64,000 nt of DNA from Streptomyces rubradiris (GTDB lineage Bacteria > Actinomycetota > Actinomycetes > Streptomycetales > Streptomycetaceae): positions 1,071,501-1,135,500 of the forward strand of contig NZ_BNEA01000001.1 of NCBI RefSeq assembly GCF_016860525.1, in the 5' to 3' direction. The notes under the pieces were generated by a model. It saw only the letters and a program-made list of their open reading frames with translations, was not told where the DNA came from and searched no databases. Positions 61,461-64,000 of this stretch are shown one piece after another (positions within the stretch are counted from its first letter, which is position 1; each line of letters starts with the position of its first letter). A program made the translations under genes and the position numbers.

Positions 61461-62780
61461 TCACGGGGCGCGATCGGGCAGGACCCCGCTGAGCAGGAAC
61501 GCGACGTTCCGCTCGGTCTCGGTCCAGGCCCTGGTGTCGAGTTCGACGGACTGGATCAGGGCGCACTGGACCCGGTAGCCGTGCTCGGTCAGGTCGCGGC
61601 CGACGCGCTCGGCGGCGTCCCGGGTGGCGGCGTGGGTGACGATGCGCCGCGGGCGCCGGTCGGCGACCGCGGAGACGACGGCCGGGCCACCGCCGCCGAC
61701 CCGGACGACGTCCGGCTCGGGCAGGTTCTCCAGGACGTGCGGGGCGCTGCCGTGGACCACCTGGAGCTGGACCCCGAAGCGGCGGGCGGCCCCCTCGGTG
61801 CGGGCGCAGGCGGCCGGGTCGCGGTCGACGGCGATGACGGCCGCGCCGGCCCGGGCGGCCTCGGCGGCGAACGCGCCGGCGCCGCAGCCGATGTCCCACA
61901 CGAGGTCGCCGGTCCGGGGCCCCAGGCGGGCGAGTTGGGCGGCGCGCAGGAGCTCCTTCTCCCCCTCGCCGAGCACCCCGGCCGGACCGCCGCCCGGACC
62001 ACCCCCCGGACCGTGGGCCGGACCATTGACCGAACCGCCGCCCGAGCCATGGGCCGAACCGCCGCCCGGGCCATGGGCCGTTCCGACGGCGTAGCTCGCG
62101 TCGGGCTGTACCCAGCCCCGCGGGCCCGTGCCCGGGTCGCGGCCGGCGATCCAGCCGCCGCCCTCCGCGGCGCCGGCCGGTCCGCCGATGACGATGACCA
62201 CGTTGGGGTCGCGCCAGGTGTGGTCGGCGGCCTTGTCGGAGGTGACGACGCTGACCTGTTCGCGTTCGGTGCCCAGTTCCTCGCAGATGACGAAGGTGCG
62301 GTGCACGCCCTCCAGCAGGAGCCCGAGTTCGGCGGGGCCGGCGCCCGGCGCGGTGAGGACGGCGACCTTGGTGTGGGCGCGGCAGACGTTCACGGCGCGG
62401 CGCAGGGTGCGCGGGTGGGCGACGACCACCTGGGCGTCGTCCCAGGGCATGCCGGCCCGGGCGAAGGCGGTGGCGACGGAGGAGACGGCGGGGACGACCT
62501 CGACCTCCAGGCCGTACTCGGGCGCGCGCAGGGTGCGTACGACGCCGAAGAAGCCGGGGTCGCCGTCGGCGAGGACGACGGCGGTGCCGCGGTGGGCGGC
62601 GATGCGGCGGGCGGCCAGCGGGAGGCTGCCGAGGCGGACGCGTTCGGCGGCGGGCGGCACCTCGGGCAGCGCCAGGTGGTGGGCGGCTCCGGCCACGAGG
62701 GTGGCGGCGCTGAGGGCGCCCCGTGCCGCGGCGGTCAGCGGCGAGCCGTCCCAGCCGATCACCGTGACCCGGTCGGCCAT
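61461..62780 (-). CDS. cobL: precorrin-6Y C5,15-methyltransferase (decarboxylating), CbiE-CbiT fusion (CobL)
   Basis: Adds methyl groups at C5 and C15 and decarboxylates during corrin-ring synthesis. The 439 residues have a CbiE methylase domain (about 1-205: ADRVTVIGWDGSPLTAAARG, VVLADGDPGFFGVVRTL), a Gly/His/Ser-rich linker (about 230-262, GGGSAHGSGGGS-like), and a CbiT Rossmann methyltransferase (about 265-439: DLVWDIGCGAGAFAAEAARA, RRIVTHAATRDAAERVG). ATG at 62780. It is upstream of the fusion gene in the same orientation, but a hairpin behind the preceding GNAT gene suggests separate transcription. Confidence 0.92.
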   Translation of the reverse strand: MADRVTVIGWDGSPLTAAARGALSAATLVAGAAHHLALPEVPPAAERVRLGSLPLAARRIAAHRGTAVVLADGDPGFFGVVRTLRAPEYGLEVEVVPAVSSVATAFARAGMPWDDAQVVVAHPRTLRRAVNVCRAHTKVAVLTAPGAGPAELGLLLEGVHRTFVICEELGTEREQVSVVTSDKAADHTWRDPNVVIVIGGPAGAAEGGGWIAGRDPGTGPRGWVQPDASYAVGTAHGPGGGSAHGSGGGSVNGPAHGPGGGPGGGPAGVLGEGEKELLRAAQLARLGPRTGDLVWDIGCGAGAFAAEAARAGAAVIAVDRDPAACARTEGAARRFGVQLQVVHGSAPHVLENLPEPDVVRVGGGGPAVVSAVADRRPRRIVTHAATRDAAERVGRDLTEHGYRVQCALIQSVELDTRAWTETERNVAFLLSGVLPDRAP

Positions 62781-62821
62781 CGTCGTCAGTCTCCAGTGGT
62801 TCTGCTCGGGTCTTCGGGGAG

Positions 62822-62841
62822 GGAGCCCGTGCGCGGGCTCC
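62822..62841 (-). terminator. hairpin between GNAT gene and cobL
   Basis: An 8-bp stem (GGAGCCCG at 62822-62829, complement at 62834-62841) with a TGCG loop, 30 bp past the GNAT stop. Confidence 0.55.
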
Positions 62842-62870
62842 GTGAGCGTACCTGGTGCGGCCCGGAAGTC

Positions 62871-63509
62871 TCAGTTCCAGTCCGAGTACGAGGTGAAACC
62901 ACTCGCGTCGGCCAGCTGCTCGCCGACCCCGGCGAGGTCCTCGGGCAGCAGGCTCCAGACGATGACGTCGGTGCGTACGTGGGCCCAGGTGCCGTCCTCG
63001 GTCCTGGCGCGGGCTATCCAGGCGTTGCGCAGCACGCCCTCGCTGATGCAGCCGATCTTCTGGGCCACCTGCTGGGAGGCGGTGTTGTCGGCGGCGGTGC
63101 GCAGTTCGAGCCGCTCGAAGTCCTGGTCGTGGAAGAGCCACTGGGCGGTGGCGAGGGCGGCTTCGGAGGCGTAGCCCTCGCCGCGGGCCCAGGGCGCGAT
63201 GACGTAGGCCAGTTCGCTGGAGCGGATGCGCCAGTCCGTGTTCCTCAGGTGCACGATACCGACGAGCCGCTGGGTGAGGAACTCGGTGACGGCGAGCACG
63301 ATGCCGCGGCCCGCGGTGCGCTCCTCGGGGGCGAGCCGGGTGATCCACTGGCGGGCGTCGGCCTCGGTGTAGGGGTGGGGGACGCTGGTCCAGGCGACGA
63401 CTTGCTCGTCGTTCATCATCTCGGCCAGGGCGGGCACGTCGTCCTCGTCGAAGGGACGCAGCACCAACCGCTCCGTGCTGATGGAGATGCTGGGGAAGGT
63501 GCTCGTCAT
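62871..63509 (-). CDS. RimJ-like GNAT-family N-acetyltransferase
   Basis: The 212 residues start ISTERLVLRPFDEDDVPALA, typical of RimJ/RimL-like acetyltransferases, and contain YVIAPWARGEGYASEAALAT (acetyl-CoA loop) and ADNTASQQVAQKIGCISEGV. Predicted to acetylate a protein N-terminus or small amine; the target is not visible. ATG at 63509 follows ACGGAG; the longer frame has no such site. Confidence 0.9.
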   Translation of the reverse strand: MTSTFPSISISTERLVLRPFDEDDVPALAEMMNDEQVVAWTSVPHPYTEADARQWITRLAPEERTAGRGIVLAVTEFLTQRLVGIVHLRNTDWRIRSSELAYVIAPWARGEGYASEAALATAQWLFHDQDFERLELRTAADNTASQQVAQKIGCISEGVLRNAWIARARTEDGTWAHVRTDVIVWSLLPEDLAGVGEQLADASGFTSYSDWN

Positions 63510-63609
63510 GCGCCGCTCCGTAACCTTCGGAAGTTCCTCGGAAAGACCGTCAGGGCCGTCAGGTCCGCTGAACTGCCCAGCATGCAGCATGAAACCACCG
63601 GAGCGCACG

Positions 63610-63644
63610 ACGGGGTCCGCTCCTCGTGAGGGAGGGGACCCCGT
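63610..63644 (-). terminator. terminator downstream of the metQ-like gene
   Basis: A 9-bp outer stem (ACGGGGTCC at 63610-63618, complement at 63636-63644) with inner CTCC/GGAG pairing, 28 bp past the lipoprotein gene stop. Confidence 0.72.
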
Positions 63645-63671
63645 GCGTCGCCGTACCCGGTGTGCGTGCCG

Positions 63672-64000
63672 TCAGCCGCCGGTCGCGGGCAGGACGGACC
63701 CGTGGTACTTGTCCTTGATGAACGCGCGGACCTCGGGTGAGACGAGCAGGCCGGCGAGCTTCTTCACCCGTGGGTCGTCCTCGTGGCCGCGTTTGACGGC
63801 GAGGAGGTTGGCGTACGGGTTGTCCTCCGCCGACTCCAGCAGGATCGCGTCCTCGGCGGGGCTCAGGCCCGCGTCCTGCGCGTAGTTGTTGTTGACGACC
63901 GCGGCGTCCACGTCGTCGAGCGAGCGGGGCAGCTGGGCGGCCTCCAGCTCCCTGAACCTCAGGTGCCGGGGGTTGTCGGTGACGTCCCGGGGTGAGGCGT
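63672..64000 (-). CDS. metQ: MetQ/NlpA-family methionine-binding lipoprotein (5' part outside window)
   Basis: C-terminal about 109 residues of an ABC-transporter binding protein. Visible features are TDNPRHLRFRELEAAQLPRS, VDAAVVNNNYAQDAGL and NLLAVKRGHEDDPRVKKL, which match the NlpA/MetQ fold and its ligand-site NNY. The frame is open to the window edge. The permease and ATPase genes (metI, metN) would be expected upstream, beyond the window. The terminator behind it marks the operon end. Confidence 0.88.
   Translation of the reverse strand, partial: ASPRDVTDNPRHLRFRELEAAQLPRSLDDVDAAVVNNNYAQDAGLSPAEDAILLESAEDNPYANLLAVKRGHEDDPRVKKLAGLLVSPEVRAFIKDKYHGSVLPATGG

Overview
This 64 kb window has roughly 72% G+C, codons that overwhelmingly end in G or C, many GTG and some TTG starts, and Streptomyces-specific genes such as the sporulation gene ssgB and MsiK-style sugar permeases without their own ATPase. 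It is chromosomal core DNA of a Streptomyces, and no plasmid, phage, insertion sequence or CRISPR array is visible.

Positions 1-20500 hold conserved housekeeping genes, almost all on the minus strand. In order they are the 3' end of a plus-strand TPR regulator, rpsD, rarA, a VKOR-type membrane oxidoreductase, hisS, a metallo-hydrolase, then plus-strand cyclophilin and DUF349 genes, then the minus-strand blocks relA, yajC-secD-secF-apt, ruvC-ruvA-ruvB, yebC and pdxS-pdxT. Positions 20500-31600 hold the phosphatidylinositol/mannoside block (pgsA-patA-pimA, joined by 4-bp start/stop overlaps), a LemA-like gene, a divergent EF-G paralogue, a membrane protein of unknown function, a HIT protein and thrS.

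Positions 31600-43400 form an accessory-looking stretch. Two almost identical tRNA-Val(CAC) genes in the same orientation bracket an SRPBCC protein, a Tat-exported YetA/PcRGLX-like rhamnogalacturonan lyase, a YesL-like protein, a complete CUT1 sugar transporter without ATPase preceded by a LacI-type operator, and an epoxide-hydrolase-like protein. Positions 43400-50170 return to core genes: ssgB, a CGNR zinc-finger protein, small membrane proteins, a DsbA-like protein, a double GNAT, and pabB-pabC. A five-gene tRNA cluster (Gly, Cys, three Val-GAC) follows.

Positions 50170-64000 contain a zinc-ribbon protein, a phosphotransferase, a Ser/Thr kinase, a SpoU methyltransferase, and a corrinoid group: a CysG-like protein, a 1431-residue protein joining BluB-like and CobT domains behind about 850 low-complexity residues, and a CbiE-CbiT fusion. 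A GNAT and the 3' end of a MetQ lipoprotein close the window. The most unusual items are the giant BluB-CobT fusion, the tRNA-bracketed pectin-type sugar locus, and several noncoding tandem repeats. Functions are inferred from recognisable motifs and gene order; no database search was run.
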